A stretch of 64,000 bases of DNA from Eubacteriaceae bacterium (lineage in GTDB: Bacteria > Bacillota > Clostridia > Lachnospirales > Lachnospiraceae): assembly GCA_910574015.1 (NCBI GenBank), contig CAJSYQ010000010.1, positions 1 to 64,000 on the forward strand. The letters are read 5' to 3'. Shown here piece by piece: positions 1-10,134 of this stretch. The position numbers were made by a program, and so were the translations under genes. Below the pieces are notes generated by a model, which ran no database searches, was not told the origin of the DNA, and saw only the letters and a list, made by a program, of their open reading frames with translations. How positions within the stretch are numbered: position 1 is the first letter of the stretch; every line of letters begins with the position of its first letter.

Positions 1-278
1 GAATAAAGCTGCGAAGCTGTCACTTCTTTTAGTGACCGCGCGTTTCTTTATATCCGTTCGATCTGTGTGTTTCGTTCTTGAAACCTTTCCTCCGGCATCT
101 TCTCTCAAAGCTGCCTTTTGGAATTGAATCGGGTTGGTTTAAAACCTAATTCTGAAAAATTGTCTTAGAATTTTTCAAGGTTGTTTCACTGTTCAGTTAT
201 CAAGGTCCTCACTGCCGTCTACCTGCTGTAAACCGGCTGTTTCTCTGCTTTCGCTTTTGTTTCATTACCGCGTCAGCA
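1..278 (-). other. 5' leader of an rRNA operon located off the left edge
   Basis: The stretch is non-coding and lies directly downstream of two strong minus-strand promoters with the layout of rrn P1/P2. On the minus strand it contains CCTTGATAACTGAACA (about 190-205), a type of sequence seen in clostridial rRNA leaders and spacers, an A/T-rich inverted repeat around 145-180 and a small hairpin GTCACT/AGTGAC (19-36). No mature 16S sequence is visible, so the rRNA gene itself must start beyond position 1. The identification as an rRNA leader is inference from promoter type and leader character. Confidence 0.7.
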
Positions 279-284
279 AGGATT

Positions 285-313
285 ATCTTATCAGAAAGTT
301 TTTGGTTTGTCAA
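285..313 (-). promoter_or_regulatory. rrn promoter P2
   Basis: Minus-strand TTGACA (308-313), 17-base spacer, TAAGAT (285-290). An A-rich tract (about 314-345) sits immediately upstream like an UP element. Downstream the initially transcribed region carries TGACGCGGT (267-275), which is repeated at the same distance after P1. Confidence 0.85.
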
Positions 314-418
314 CACTTTTTTTAACTTTTTTTCAAATCTTTTTTAAGCAATTTGTCCGCTCATTTCAGATGTCATTCCCGACTGTCCGGCAATCTGCGA
401 ACCGCGTCAACGAATCAT

Positions 419-447
419 ATCTTATCAAAATGAACGGACTTTGTCAA
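419..447 (-). promoter_or_regulatory. rrn promoter P1
   Basis: Minus-strand TTGACA (442-447), 17-base spacer, TAAGAT (419-424), with TGACGCGGT at 401-409, the same layout as P2 134 bases downstream. The tract 448-482 is almost pure A on the minus strand and looks like an UP element. The chemoreceptor gene ends only 54 bases upstream with no clear terminator in between. Confidence 0.85.
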
Positions 448-500
448 CACTTATTTTGTCTTTTTTTATCTTTTTTTGTCGATGCCTGTCAGACTGCTGT

Positions 501-2195
501 TCAGCGCCTCTTTGGCGTATTGCGAAGGCGGAACCTGTTTACAGAAATCTTTAGCTCTTCTGCATGCTTCTGCAGATTTCTTGCCGAGGCAGCCGAGCGC
601 TCCGCTGTGGAAGCATTATCCTGTACGACCTCCGAAATCTGTCCCATTCCCTGTTTAAGCTGCTCTAACGACTGCACCTGCTGACTTGCCGATGCTGCGA
701 TCTGCACTACCATCTTATTTGATTCCCCGGAACTGGACACAACGGAGGAGAGCGCTTCCAGTGTATCGACAGACAGTGACACACCATAGCGCACCAGTTC
801 TATGGAATTTTCAATCAGCTCCGTGATATCTCTGGCTGATTCCGAGCTCTTATTCGCCAGATTCTGCACTTCATCCGCCACTACTGCAAAGCCCTTGCCG
901 GCATCTCCGGCACGCGCCGCCTCCACTGATGCATTCAGCGCCAGGATCGTTGTCTGGAATGAGATATCTTCTATTGTCTTAATAATGCCGCCAATCTGAT
1001 CGGAAGCTTTGGAAATATCCTGCATGGCAATCTTCAGCGCTGCCATCTTCTCATCACAGATCTCAAGCTTCTTCGCCGCATCTTCCGAATGCTGGCGGGC
1101 ATTGTCTGCATCTTTGGAGGTAGAGGTAACCTGTTCCGATATATCCCCCACGCTGGCAGTCAGTTCTTCCACCGCAGCCGCCTGCTGTGTGACACCGCTG
1201 GACAGGCTCTGCGCCCCTTGAGCCATCTGATCCGATTCCTGTGATACCTGCTCTGCCGTCAGATTGATCTGCGCGAGAGCCTGGTTAAGAGCATCCAGAA
1301 TCTGTCTCATGGCATCCTGGATTGGCACAAATTCACCCAGATAATCGTTTCCAATGCCAAGATCCATATTGCCTTCCGCCATCTGTGACATCTTATCATC
1401 GATGTCGCTGATATATTTTCTCAGTACCTTCTTTGTCTCATGGATTGACGCCACCAGCATACCGATCTCTGACGTATCTGGTGTCAGCGAAAAATCTGTT
1501 GACAACTTGCCCTTTGATATCTCACCCATCTGATCCCTGATCTTAAGAACCGGACGGAGGATCTTCACTCTGGATACGATCATGTTGACTAATGATATGA
1601 TTCCAACCAGTATCAGGGCGGCGATCATTGTAATCCTGATATTATCCTCTTTTTTGTGCAGCACTTCCACATTGGCCGATGTCCTTGTATCCAGGGCGGC
1701 AAGAAACTCCTCCTTAATGGAATTAATCCTGGCGATGGATGTGCTGTACTCCTCTCCATAGACATATTCAACAGCCTCTTCATTCTTTCCCTCCTGGACC
1801 TCCTCCATGGCTTTCTCTTCCAACGGAACCAGCTGGTTGGATATCCCAGACATCTCATCAATCTGCGCCTGCTCATCCGCTGTGATCCCAATCTCCTGCA
1901 TGGCTGCCACACCGATATCCCGGTTCTTCAGGTTGTTGATCTCATTCCAGTAATTGTCATAGTGTTTCTTATCCCCTGTAGCTGCAAAGGCACGCACTTC
2001 ATTGGTCAGATAAGAGGATCCGTTCATAAAGCGGTTGGCATTGTATGTAAGGTCAAAACGCTCTTTATATGCCTCATTCAGCTGACCATTTACTCTGCTG
2101 TAAGTGAATAATGAATACATCATAAACAGCAGGGCTAGAATAGATCCTCCATTCAGGATCAGGGTAAGGATGGATTGATTCATGGCTTTTTTCAT
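501..2195 (-). CDS. Methyl-accepting chemotaxis protein
   Basis: A 564-residue transmembrane chemoreceptor that would sense an external ligand and control the CheA kinase. Transmembrane helices lie at about residues 8-30 and 188-208 and enclose a mainly helical extracellular sensor of roughly 155 residues (four-helix-bundle type by appearance). A HAMP-like segment follows (about 209-265), then the long cytoplasmic coiled coil with the conserved hairpin tip around residues 411-430 ([18 protein letters not shown]). The ATG is preceded by AAAGGAG at good spacing. It stands alone: no other chemotaxis or flagellar gene is in the window, so the ligand is unknown. It follows the rpoC terminator with its own promoter and runs towards the rrn promoters. 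Confidence 0.93.
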   Translation of the reverse strand: MKKAMNQSILTLILNGGSILALLFMMYSLFTYSRVNGQLNEAYKERFDLTYNANRFMNGSSYLTNEVRAFAATGDKKHYDNYWNEINNLKNRDIGVAAMQEIGITADEQAQIDEMSGISNQLVPLEEKAMEEVQEGKNEEAVEYVYGEEYSTSIARINSIKEEFLAALDTRTSANVEVLHKKEDNIRITMIAALILVGIISLVNMIVSRVKILRPVLKIRDQMGEISKGKLSTDFSLTPDTSEIGMLVASIHETKKVLRKYISDIDDKMSQMAEGNMDLGIGNDYLGEFVPIQDAMRQILDALNQALAQINLTAEQVSQESDQMAQGAQSLSSGVTQQAAAVEELTASVGDISEQVTSTSKDADNARQHSEDAAKKLEICDEKMAALKIAMQDISKASDQIGGIIKTIEDISFQTTILALNASVEAARAGDAGKGFAVVADEVQNLANKSSESARDITELIENSIELVRYGVSLSVDTLEALSSVVSSSGESNKMVVQIAASASQQVQSLEQLKQGMGQISEVVQDNASTAERSAASARNLQKHAEELKISVNRFRLRNTPKRR

Positions 2196-2245
2196 ATGGG
2201 CTGCTCCTTTGTCTGTTATAAATTATTAATTATAGTTTACATAAT

Positions 2246-2274
2246 ATTACACCAAAAGACAACCTTTAATTCAA
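2246..2274 (-). promoter_or_regulatory. Probable sigma-A promoter of the chemoreceptor gene
   Basis: Minus-strand TTGAAT (2269-2274), 17-base spacer, TGTAAT (2246-2251). The -35 box starts right after the T-tract of the rpoC terminator. I looked for a motility sigma-28 signature (TAAA then GCCGATAA) and did not find one. Confidence 0.55.
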
Positions 2275-2316
2275 TAAAAATACCCCGCAGCCCAGATCCC
2301 CGCTGCGGGGTATTTG
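2275..2316 (-). terminator. Intrinsic terminator of rpoBC
   Basis: Perfect 11-bp stem ATACCCCGCAG / CTGCGGGGTAT (2303-2313 with 2280-2290), followed on the minus strand by a T-rich run (2275-2279). It lies 21 bases past the rpoC stop codon. Confidence 0.9.
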
Positions 2317-2336
2317 TGTCTCACTTCTATAACTGC

Positions 2337-5300
2337 TTATTCTTCCAGAGTTACCAGTTCTTCCTCGTCTTCCTCCTGAAATCCCAGTTCCTCATCTTCC
2401 TCCATATCCAGAATTGCATCCGCCTCTTCTGCTGTGGATGCCGCTTCTTTATCCTCGTCTCCCTCTGTCTCTCCGGCCGTTTCATCAAATACCGGATCCG
2501 GTGGATCAAGGCTGTCTACAAGATCACTGTGAAGCTGGATGCTCCGATAGCGCTTCATACCTGTACCAGCTGGGATCAGCTTACCGAGAATGACATTTTC
2601 CTTCAGACCGATCAGCGGATCGATCTTGCCTTTGATGGCGGCATCCGTCAATACCTTCGTGGTCTCCTGGAAGGAAGCGGCGGAAAGGAATGAATTTGTA
2701 GCCAGGGATGCCTTAGTAATGCCAAGGATGATCTGCTTGCCCTCCGGCGGCTCAAGTCCTTCCTTCGTCAGGCGCTCCACCTCGTCCTCATACTCAAGGG
2801 CATCCACCATTACGCCCGGCAGGAATTCAGAATCTCCGTTGTTTTCGATACGGATCTTCTTCAGCATCTGACGGACAATAACCTCAATATGCTTGTCGTT
2901 GATCTCAACACCCTGCAGACGGTATACGCGCTGGACTTCACGGAGCATGTAATCCTGTACGGCACGCACTCCCTTGATCTTCAGTATATCATGCGGGTTG
3001 ACACTACCCTCAGTCAACTCATCACCGGCCTCCAGCTCCTGTCCATCCAGAACCTTGATGCGGGAACCATAAGAGATGAGATATGCCTTACTCTGACCAG
3101 TCTCATCGTTTGTCACAACCACTTCACGTTTTTTCTTTGTGTCACGGAGCTGCACCTTTCCTGCAAACTCGGATATAATGGCAAGGCCCTTTGGCTTTCT
3201 TGCCTCAAACAATTCCTCCACACGGGGAAGACCCTGTGTGATATCGTCGCCGGCCACACCGCCGGTATGGAACGTACGCATGGTCAGCTGTGTACCTGGC
3301 TCACCAATGGACTGTGCGGCAATAATACCCACTGCCTCGCCAACCTGGACCGGTTCTTTTGTAGCCAGATTGGAGCCGTAGCACTTGGCACAGATACCGA
3401 TATGGGACTTACAGGTCAGAATCGTACGAATCTTAACCTGGGCTTTGTCCCCGGCGTCGATAATTGCTTTTGTATTCACAATGCGGGCCGCGCGCTTTGG
3501 TGTGATCATATGATTTGCCTTGACGATGACATTGCCCTCATCATCCAGTATGGTATCGCAGGAATAACGGCCTGTAATGCGCTCCTCCAGTGTCTCGATC
3601 ACTTCTTTTCCATCCATGAAGGCACTGATCCACATACCGGGGATCTCACTTATCTCCCGGTCCTCGCAGCAGTCATTCTCACGGATCACAAGATCCTGGG
3701 ATACGTCTACCAGACGCCTTGTCAGGTATCCGGAATCGGCTGTACGAAGCGCAGTATCCGACAGACCCTTGCGGGCGCCATGGGCAGAAATAAAGTATTC
3801 CAGTACATCCAACCCCTCACGGAAATTGGATTTGATCGGCAGCTCAATAGTACGGCCCGATGTATCCGCCATCAGTCCGCGCATACCGGCCAGCTGTTTG
3901 ATCTGCTTATCCGAACCACGGGCGCCGGAATCCGCCATCATAAATATATTATTATATTTGTCCAGACCGGTAAGAAGAGCATGGGTAATCTCATCATCGG
4001 CATCCTTCCAGGTCTCAACAACGGACTTGTATCTCTCTTCTTCGGTCAGCAGGCCGCGGCGGTATTTCTGTGAGATCACTTCCACCGTGTCCTCAGCTCC
4101 CTTGATGATCTCTTTCTTCGCCGCCGGCACTTCCATATCAGAAATGGATACGGTCATTGCCGCCCGGGTGGAAAATTTATAGCCAAGAGCTTTGATGGCA
4201 TCCAGCGTCTCCGCCGTCTTAATGGAGCCCTCGTTATTGATACATTTCTCAAGAATCTGTTTTAACTGCTTCTTGCCCACATGGAAGTCCACCTCCAGCT
4301 TAAGGAAGTTTTCCGGATCGCTGCGGTCTACAAAGCCGAGATTCTGGCTGATGATCTCATTAAAGATAAAACGGCCCAGAGTGGACTCGATAATACGGGA
4401 TTCTACTACCCCCTGCATGTTTTTCCCGTAACGTCTTACTTTGATCCTGGCGTGGAGGGTGATCTCATGATTCTCATAGGCGATCATCGCCTCATTTACA
4501 TCTTTAAACGCCATTCCCTCGCCCTTGACGCCCGGTCTTTCCTGTGTCAGATAATATATTCCAAGGACCATATCCTGGGAAGGAACTGCCACAGCGCCGC
4601 CATCGGAGGGCTTCAGCAGGTTATTTGGCGACAGCAGAAGGAAACGGCACTCCGCCTGGGCTTCTACGGACAGGGGAAGATGCACAGCCATCTGGTCACC
4701 GTCGAAGTCGGCATTGAAAGCCGTACATACCAGCGGATGCAGCTTAATGGCCTTGCCCTCCACCAGTGTCGGCTCAAAGGCCTGAATGCCAAGACGGTGC
4801 AGGGTGGGGGCGCGGTTCAGCATAACCGGATGCTCACGGATGACTTCTTCCAGAATATCCCATACTGCCGGCTCCAATTTCTCCACCATTTTTTTTGCAT
4901 TTTTTATATTGTGTGCGGTTCCGTTGGCCACCAGTTCCTTCATAACAAAGGGTTTGAAAAGCTCAATGGCCATCTCCTTTGGCAGACCGCACTGATAGAT
5001 CTTAAGCTCCGGTCCCACTACGATTACCGAACGGCCGGAATAATCCACTCGTTTGCCAAGAAGGTTCTGACGGAAACGACCCTGCTTTCCTTTCAACAGA
5101 TCAGAAAGGGATTTCAGCGCACGGTTTCCGGGACCGGTCACCGGCCGTCCGCGGCGTCCGTTGTCGATCAGGGCGTCCACCGCTTCCTGCAGCATACGTT
5201 TCTCATTGCGCACGATAATATCCGGAGCACCCAGCTCCAGCAGTCTCTTCAGACGATTATTGCGATTGATGATACGGCGATACAGATCATTCAGGTCTGA

Positions 5301-6074
5301 AGTGGCAAAACGCCCGCCGTCCAGCTGTACCATGGGACGAAGATCCGGCGGGATCACCGGGATCACCGTGAGCACCATCCAGTCAGGACAGTTGCCGGAT
5401 TCACGAAACGCCTCTACTACTTCCAGCCTTTTTATGATCCTTGCACGCTTCTGTCCCGTGGACTCCTTTAACTCAACCTTCAGTTGTTTCGCTTCTTCCT
5501 CCAGATCGATGCGCTGCAGCAGCTCCTGGATAGATTCCGCACCCATCCCCACACGGAACAGATCCCCATAGGTCTCCCGTGCTTTCTGGTACTCCTGCTC
5601 ATTGAGCACTTGTTTTACCTGGATCTCGGGAGTCTCTGATTCCAGCACGATATAGGAAGCAAAGTACAATACCTTTTCCAGTACTTTAGGGGAAATATCC
5701 AGCATCAGGCCCATCCGGCTGGGAATCCCCTTAAAATACCAGATATGGGAAACCGGTGCTGCCAGTTCAATGTGCCCCATACGTTCCCGGCGGACACTGG
5801 ATTTGGTTACCTCCACGCCGCACCGGTCACAGACAACGCCCTTATAACGCACCTTTTTGTATTTACCGCAGTGGCACTCCCAGTCCTTGCTCGGACCAAA
5901 GATGCGTTCGCAGTACAGACCGTCCTTCTCCGGCTTCAGTGTCCGGTAATTAATGGTCTCCGGTTTTTTTACCTCTCCCCGGGACCACTCCCGGATCCTG
6001 TCGGGAGAAGCAAGTCTGATCTTCAATTTATCATACGTTAATGTATTTACAGTATCATTTACAAGCTGTGACAT
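2337..6074 (-). CDS. rpoC: DNA-directed RNA polymerase subunit beta'
   Basis: The 1245-residue beta' subunit of RNA polymerase. The N-terminal zinc-binding cysteines (ECHCGKYKK... CDRCGVEVT) and the active-centre motif NADFDGDQM, whose aspartates hold the catalytic magnesium, are present, as is the trigger-loop region around [11 protein letters not shown]. The last about 50 residues are an acidic tail rich in Glu and Asp. The start was set at [10 protein letters not shown] because AAAGGACGG lies at correct distance upstream; a longer in-frame extension to 6131 would run into rpoB. It is 19 bases after rpoB and ends at a strong terminator, so rpoB-rpoC form the transcript end. Confidence 0.98.
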   Translation of the reverse strand: MSQLVNDTVNTLTYDKLKIRLASPDRIREWSRGEVKKPETINYRTLKPEKDGLYCERIFGPSKDWECHCGKYKKVRYKGVVCDRCGVEVTKSSVRRERMGHIELAAPVSHIWYFKGIPSRMGLMLDISPKVLEKVLYFASYIVLESETPEIQVKQVLNEQEYQKARETYGDLFRVGMGAESIQELLQRIDLEEEAKQLKVELKESTGQKRARIIKRLEVVEAFRESGNCPDWMVLTVIPVIPPDLRPMVQLDGGRFATSDLNDLYRRIINRNNRLKRLLELGAPDIIVRNEKRMLQEAVDALIDNGRRGRPVTGPGNRALKSLSDLLKGKQGRFRQNLLGKRVDYSGRSVIVVGPELKIYQCGLPKEMAIELFKPFVMKELVANGTAHNIKNAKKMVEKLEPAVWDILEEVIREHPVMLNRAPTLHRLGIQAFEPTLVEGKAIKLHPLVCTAFNADFDGDQMAVHLPLSVEAQAECRFLLLSPNNLLKPSDGGAVAVPSQDMVLGIYYLTQERPGVKGEGMAFKDVNEAMIAYENHEITLHARIKVRRYGKNMQGVVESRIIESTLGRFIFNEIISQNLGFVDRSDPENFLKLEVDFHVGKKQLKQILEKCINNEGSIKTAETLDAIKALGYKFSTRAAMTVSISDMEVPAAKKEIIKGAEDTVEVISQKYRRGLLTEEERYKSVVETWKDADDEITHALLTGLDKYNNIFMMADSGARGSDKQIKQLAGMRGLMADTSGRTIELPIKSNFREGLDVLEYFISAHGARKGLSDTALRTADSGYLTRRLVDVSQDLVIRENDCCEDREISEIPGMWISAFMDGKEVIETLEERITGRYSCDTILDDEGNVIVKANHMITPKRAARIVNTKAIIDAGDKAQVKIRTILTCKSHIGICAKCYGSNLATKEPVQVGEAVGIIAAQSIGEPGTQLTMRTFHTGGVAGDDITQGLPRVEELFEARKPKGLAIISEFAGKVQLRDTKKKREVVVTNDETGQSKAYLISYGSRIKVLDGQELEAGDELTEGSVNPHDILKIKGVRAVQDYMLREVQRVYRLQGVEINDKHIEVIVRQMLKKIRIENNGDSEFLPGVMVDALEYEDEVERLTKEGLEPPEGKQIILGITKASLATNSFLSAASFQETTKVLTDAAIKGKIDPLIGLKENVILGKLIPAGTGMKRYRSIQLHSDLVDSLDPPDPVFDETAGETEGDEDKEAASTAEEADAILDMEEDEELGFQEEDEEELVTLEE

Positions 6075-6093
6075 ATTGTAACCGTCCTTTCTA

Positions 6094-9000
6094 TCAATCT
6101 GCACTAATGCTGCTGTCATCATCCAGACCATCTACGGTTGTTTCACGGAAGCCGGCATCTTCGAATGATTCCTCCTGAAGCTCATAATTCTTGTCATTCA
6201 TCAGTTCATTGACATTTTCTGAGGCACCCTCTTCCAGGCTCTCGCTCATCTGAACCTCGTTCCCCTCTTCATCCAGGACACTGACATCCAGTGCCAGAGC
6301 CTGCAGTTCTTTCAGCATTACGCGGAAAGATTCCGGAATTCCCGGTTCTGATATATTATCACCCTTAATGATAGCTTCATAGGTTTTCACGCGTCCCACA
6401 ACATCGTCGGATTTCACTGTCAGGATCTCCTGCAGTGTATACGCCGCGCCATAAGCCTCCAGCGCCCATACCTCCATCTCGCCGAAACGCTGTCCGCCAA
6501 ACTGCGCTTTACCGCCAAGAGGCTGCTGTGTTACCAGTGAGTAAGGACCTGTCGAACGGGCATGAATCTTATCGTCTACCAGATGATGCAGTTTCAGGTA
6601 GTGCATGAAACCGATGGTTACCTCACCGTCGAAAAATTCACCGGTGCGCCCGTCACGGAGCTGCACCTTTCCATCCTCTTTGATGGGCACGCCCGCCCAT
6701 TCTTTCCTGTATTCTTCATTTGTCAGCAGATATTCCATCACTTCAGGATCCAGAACATCCTTGTATTTTTTCTCAAACTCCTCCAGCGGCGTATTGACAT
6801 AATCATTTGCCAGCCTCAGAGTATCCATAATATCAATCTCGTTTGCCCCGTCAAAAACAGGCGTCGCCACATTAAATCCAAGTACCTTGGCGGCCAGGCT
6901 GAGATGAATCTCCAACACCTGCCCGATGTTCATACGGGACGGCACGCCCAGCGGATTCAGCACGATATCCAGCGGACGTCCGTTGGGCAGGAACGGCATA
7001 TCCTCAATGGGAAGCACACGGGAAACGACACCCTTGTTTCCGTGGCGGCCTGCCATCTTATCCCCCACCTGTATCTTCCTCTTCTGTGCGATATAGATCC
7101 TCACAGACTGATTCACACCTGGCGGCAGCTCGTCTCCGTTCTCCCGGGTAAACACCTTGGCATCCACAACGATACCGAATTCACCGTGGGGAACCCGCAG
7201 GGAAGTATCGCGGACCTCCCGGGCCTTCTCTCCAAAGATCGCACGGAGCAGGCGTTCCTCTGCCGTCAGCTCGGTCTCACCCTTCGGCGTCACCTTCCCC
7301 ACCAGAATATCTCCGGCGCGGACCTCTGCACCGATGCGGATAATACCTCTCTCGTCCAGATCCTTCAGGGCGTCATCACCAACTCCCGGCACATCCCGGG
7401 TGATTTCCTCCGGTCCCAGCTTCGTATCCCGCGCCTCTGTCTCATACTCGTTGATATGCACAGAAGTATACACATCCTCCTGTACCAGCCTCTCGCTGAG
7501 AAGAACCGCATCCTCATAGTTGTAACCTTCCCAGGTCATAAATCCGATCAGCGGGTTTTTGCCAAGAGCAATCTCACCGCCGGAAGTAGACGGACCATCG
7601 GCAATGACCTGTCCGGTCTCTATGCGGTCGCCCTTTGAGACGATGGGTCTCTGGTTCATACAGGTACCCTGGTTACTGCGGACAAACTTCTGCAGTCTGT
7701 ATTCATCCAGATTGCCGTCATCCTTCCGGATGGTGACACGGTTTGTCTCAGCGCGTTCGATCACGCCGCCCTCTTCTGCCACCACGCAGTTGCCGGAGTC
7801 CACTGCCGCCTTCTTCTCGATACCGGTTCCCACAACAGCGGCCTCTGTCACCAGAAGCGGCACTGCCTGGCGCTGCATGTTGGAACCCATCAGGGCACGG
7901 TTCGCATCATCATTTTCCAGGAACGGGATCATGGCCGTCGCCACAGAAAATACCATTTTCGGGGACACGTCCATATAATCAATGCGATTTTTCTCAAACT
8001 CTGATGTCTCTTCACGGAAACGGCCGGATACAACCTTTCGGACAAAGTGTCCCTCGCCGTCCAGCTGCTCGTTTGCCTGCGCCACATGATAACGGTCTTC
8101 TTCGTCCGCCGTCATATATACTACCTCGTCCGTAACGCGGGGATTCTTCGGGTCTGTTTTATCCACCTTTCGGTAAGGAGCTTCCACAAAGCCATATTCA
8201 TTGATGCGGGCATAGGATGCCAGCGAGTTGATGAGTCCGATGTTCGGTCCCTCAGGAGTCTCAATGGGGCACATCCTCCCATAATGGGAATAGTGCACGT
8301 CACGCACCTCAAAACCAGCGCGGTCACGGGAAAGACCGCCAGGCCCCAGGGCAGAAAGACGTCTCTTGTGAGTCAGCTCACTGAGGGGATTGTTCTGATC
8401 CATAAACTGGGACAGCTGGGAGCTTCCGAAAAATTCCTTTACGGCCGCGGTCACCGGCTTAATATTGATCAGGGACTGGGCGGAAATGCCCTCAATATCC
8501 TGTGTCGTCATTCGCTCGCGCACCACGCGCTCCATACGCGACAGACCGATACGGTACTGATTCTGGAGCAGCTCGCCGACAGCACGGATACGGCGGTTAC
8601 CGAGATGATCGATGTCATCATCATTTCCAATGCCAAACTCCAGATGCATATTATAGTTGATCGACGCAAAAATGTCCTCTTTCGTGATATGTTTCGGAAC
8701 CAGCAGCGGAACACTTCTCCGAATGGCTTCGCAGCGGTCCTCTTCCGTATCATATTCTTCCAGGATCTTCTTCAATTCCGGATAATATACGTCCTCGGTA
8801 ATGCCCAGCGACTTCTTGTCTGCATCCGGCAAAAATGTATTTAAATCTACCATCATATTGGAGAGAATTTTTTCTATATGCCCTTCCTCTGTCTCCAGTC
8901 TGACAAAAGGAACCGCAGCATTCTGTATCTCAGCGGCAAGCTCTTCCGAGACAACCGTTCCCGCCTCGGCCAGCACTTCCCCGGTCTCCGGGCTGACCAC

Positions 9001-9891
9001 ATCCTCCGCCAGGGTAAATCCAGGAATGCGGTTGCGGAAAGCAAGCTTTTTATTAAATTTATAGCGTCCCACCTTGGCGAGATCGTACCGTCTCACATCA
9101 AAAAACATGCTATTGATAAGATTCTCCGCGCTGTCCACTGCGAGAGGCTCCCCTGGTCTCAGTTTCTTATAGAGCTCCAGAAGGCCATCCTGGTAATTGT
9201 CCGAGGGATCCTTGGCAAAGCTTGCCAGAATCTTCGGCTCCTCACCAAACATGTCCAGAATCTCCTGATTCGTCCCGACACCAAGGGCACGGATCAGTAC
9301 GGTGATGGGAACCTTTCTGTTTCTATCTACACGAACGTAAAATATATCATTGGAGTCAGTCTCATACTCTAACCAGGCACCGCGGTTAGGGATGACTGTA
9401 GCGGAATACAATTCCTTACCGATCTTGTCATGGCCAATTCCATAATAAATTCCCGGAGAACGTACCAGCTGGCTTACAATAACACGCTCTGCGCCATTGA
9501 TGACAAACGTGCCGGTAGCCGTCATAAGCGGCAGATCTCCCATAAAGATGTCATGCTCGCTGATCTCTTCTGTCTCATTATTATGAAGTCTTACCTTGAC
9601 CTTAAGGGGTGCAGCGTAAGTTGCATCTCTCTCCTTGCACTCTTCGATGGAATATTTCACATCGTCTCTGCACAATTCAAAGCTGACAAATTCCAGGCTC
9701 AGATTGCCATTGTAATCCGCGATGGGCGAAATATCCCGGAGCACTTCATTTAAGCCATCTTCCAGAAACCATCTATAAGAATCTGTCTGAACTTCAATGA
9801 GGTTTGGCATCTCCAATACCTCTCTTTGTTTCGAGTAACTCATTCTGACGCCTTCGCCAACCTGGACCGGACGTATTCTGTTTTTCTCCAT
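6094..9891 (-). CDS. rpoB: DNA-directed RNA polymerase subunit beta
   Basis: The 1265-residue beta subunit. The rifampicin-binding region is intact and looks like the drug-sensitive consensus ([20 protein letters not shown] then [10 protein letters not shown]). The start [12 protein letters not shown] has AAGGAG upstream; 41 further in-frame codons reach into the promoter region and were rejected. The C-terminus has an acidic extension ending DDDSSISAD. Unlike the usual rplJL-rpoBC arrangement, a 3.3-kb glycosidase gene with its own leader separates rplL from rpoB, and rpoB is served by its own promoter at 9986-10014. Confidence 0.98.
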   Translation of the reverse strand: MEKNRIRPVQVGEGVRMSYSKQREVLEMPNLIEVQTDSYRWFLEDGLNEVLRDISPIADYNGNLSLEFVSFELCRDDVKYSIEECKERDATYAAPLKVKVRLHNNETEEISEHDIFMGDLPLMTATGTFVINGAERVIVSQLVRSPGIYYGIGHDKIGKELYSATVIPNRGAWLEYETDSNDIFYVRVDRNRKVPITVLIRALGVGTNQEILDMFGEEPKILASFAKDPSDNYQDGLLELYKKLRPGEPLAVDSAENLINSMFFDVRRYDLAKVGRYKFNKKLAFRNRIPGFTLAEDVVSPETGEVLAEAGTVVSEELAAEIQNAAVPFVRLETEEGHIEKILSNMMVDLNTFLPDADKKSLGITEDVYYPELKKILEEYDTEEDRCEAIRRSVPLLVPKHITKEDIFASINYNMHLEFGIGNDDDIDHLGNRRIRAVGELLQNQYRIGLSRMERVVRERMTTQDIEGISAQSLINIKPVTAAVKEFFGSSQLSQFMDQNNPLSELTHKRRLSALGPGGLSRDRAGFEVRDVHYSHYGRMCPIETPEGPNIGLINSLASYARINEYGFVEAPYRKVDKTDPKNPRVTDEVVYMTADEEDRYHVAQANEQLDGEGHFVRKVVSGRFREETSEFEKNRIDYMDVSPKMVFSVATAMIPFLENDDANRALMGSNMQRQAVPLLVTEAAVVGTGIEKKAAVDSGNCVVAEEGGVIERAETNRVTIRKDDGNLDEYRLQKFVRSNQGTCMNQRPIVSKGDRIETGQVIADGPSTSGGEIALGKNPLIGFMTWEGYNYEDAVLLSERLVQEDVYTSVHINEYETEARDTKLGPEEITRDVPGVGDDALKDLDERGIIRIGAEVRAGDILVGKVTPKGETELTAEERLLRAIFGEKAREVRDTSLRVPHGEFGIVVDAKVFTRENGDELPPGVNQSVRIYIAQKRKIQVGDKMAGRHGNKGVVSRVLPIEDMPFLPNGRPLDIVLNPLGVPSRMNIGQVLEIHLSLAAKVLGFNVATPVFDGANEIDIMDTLRLANDYVNTPLEEFEKKYKDVLDPEVMEYLLTNEEYRKEWAGVPIKEDGKVQLRDGRTGEFFDGEVTIGFMHYLKLHHLVDDKIHARSTGPYSLVTQQPLGGKAQFGGQRFGEMEVWALEAYGAAYTLQEILTVKSDDVVGRVKTYEAIIKGDNISEPGIPESFRVMLKELQALALDVSVLDEEGNEVQMSESLEEGASENVNELMNDKNYELQEESFEDAGFRETTVDGLDDDSSISAD

Positions 9892-9923
9892 TGATGATTC
9901 ACTCCTTGTTTTTTTTACAGAAC

Positions 9924-9971
9924 TGTGGTATAATTCAAAATGTGTAGGACTAGTACGCCTACCATACCACA
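9924..9971 (-). promoter_or_regulatory. Structured 5' leader of rpoB
   Basis: The rpoB leader contains an 8-bp perfect inverted repeat TGTGGTAT / ATACCACA (9964-9971 and 9924-9931) enclosing a second stem GTAGG / CCTAC (9958-9962, 9944-9948). The same TGTGGTA word also overlaps the -10 region of the promoter (AACTGTGGTA at 9990-9999, minus strand). It could be an RNA fold or an operator; nothing in the sequence decides which. Confidence 0.5.
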
Positions 9972-9985
9972 ATAGTGCATTTTCC

Positions 9986-10014
9986 ATCTTACCACAGTTG
10001 TAGAGTACTGTCAA
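9986..10014 (-). promoter_or_regulatory. rpoBC promoter
   Basis: Minus-strand TTGACA (10009-10014), 17-base spacer, TAAGAT (9986-9991). The -10 hexamer is identical to those of rrn P1 and P2. Confidence 0.85.
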
Positions 10015-10043
10015 GACATTATTCCAGAATTTGTTATAGCCGA

Positions 10044-10084
10044 TTTTAAAAACAGCGGAGGCAATAGCCCTCCGCTGTTTTTTT
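10044..10084. terminator. Terminator downstream of the arabinanase gene
   Basis: Stem AACAGCGGAGG / CCTCCGCTGTT (10051-10061 and 10069-10079) with T-runs on both sides, so it can work in both directions. It closes the minus-strand arabinanase transcript before the rpoBC promoter. Confidence 0.85.
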
Positions 10085-10096
10085 CCTGCGGCCCGG

Positions 10097-10118
10097 CGGC
10101 GCCAGTTTGAACCCGCCG
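10097..10118 (+). repeat. 22-bp hairpin motif, copy 1
   Basis: Begins CGGCGCC and ends CCCGCCG around an A/T-richer centre (AGTTTGAA); the outer CGGCG/CGCCG can pair. The flanks extend the inverted repeat (GGCCCGG before, CCCGGCC after). It lies between the arabinanase stop codon and its terminator. Copy 2 (13450-13471) lies on the other side of the gene in inverted orientation and differs at two positions; copy 3 is at 32677-32698. Confidence 0.7.
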
Positions 10119-10134
10119 CCCGGCCAGTACCTGT

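Noticed and set aside
1-278. Part of a 16S or 23S rRNA gene at the left edge
   Set aside because: No conserved rRNA sequence is visible; it is leader only.
2246-2274. Flagellar sigma-28 promoter for the chemoreceptor
   Set aside because: TAAA is present but the GCCGATAA half is not; a sigma-A fit is better.
2889-5300. Long plus-strand open frames (up to 394 codons) opposite rpoC
   Set aside because: They mirror the codon pattern of rpoC, have no ribosome-binding sites and show no recognisable protein features.
6562-7638. 358-codon plus-strand frame opposite rpoB
   Set aside because: Shadow of a conserved gene; composition rich in Ile, His and Leu without domain features.
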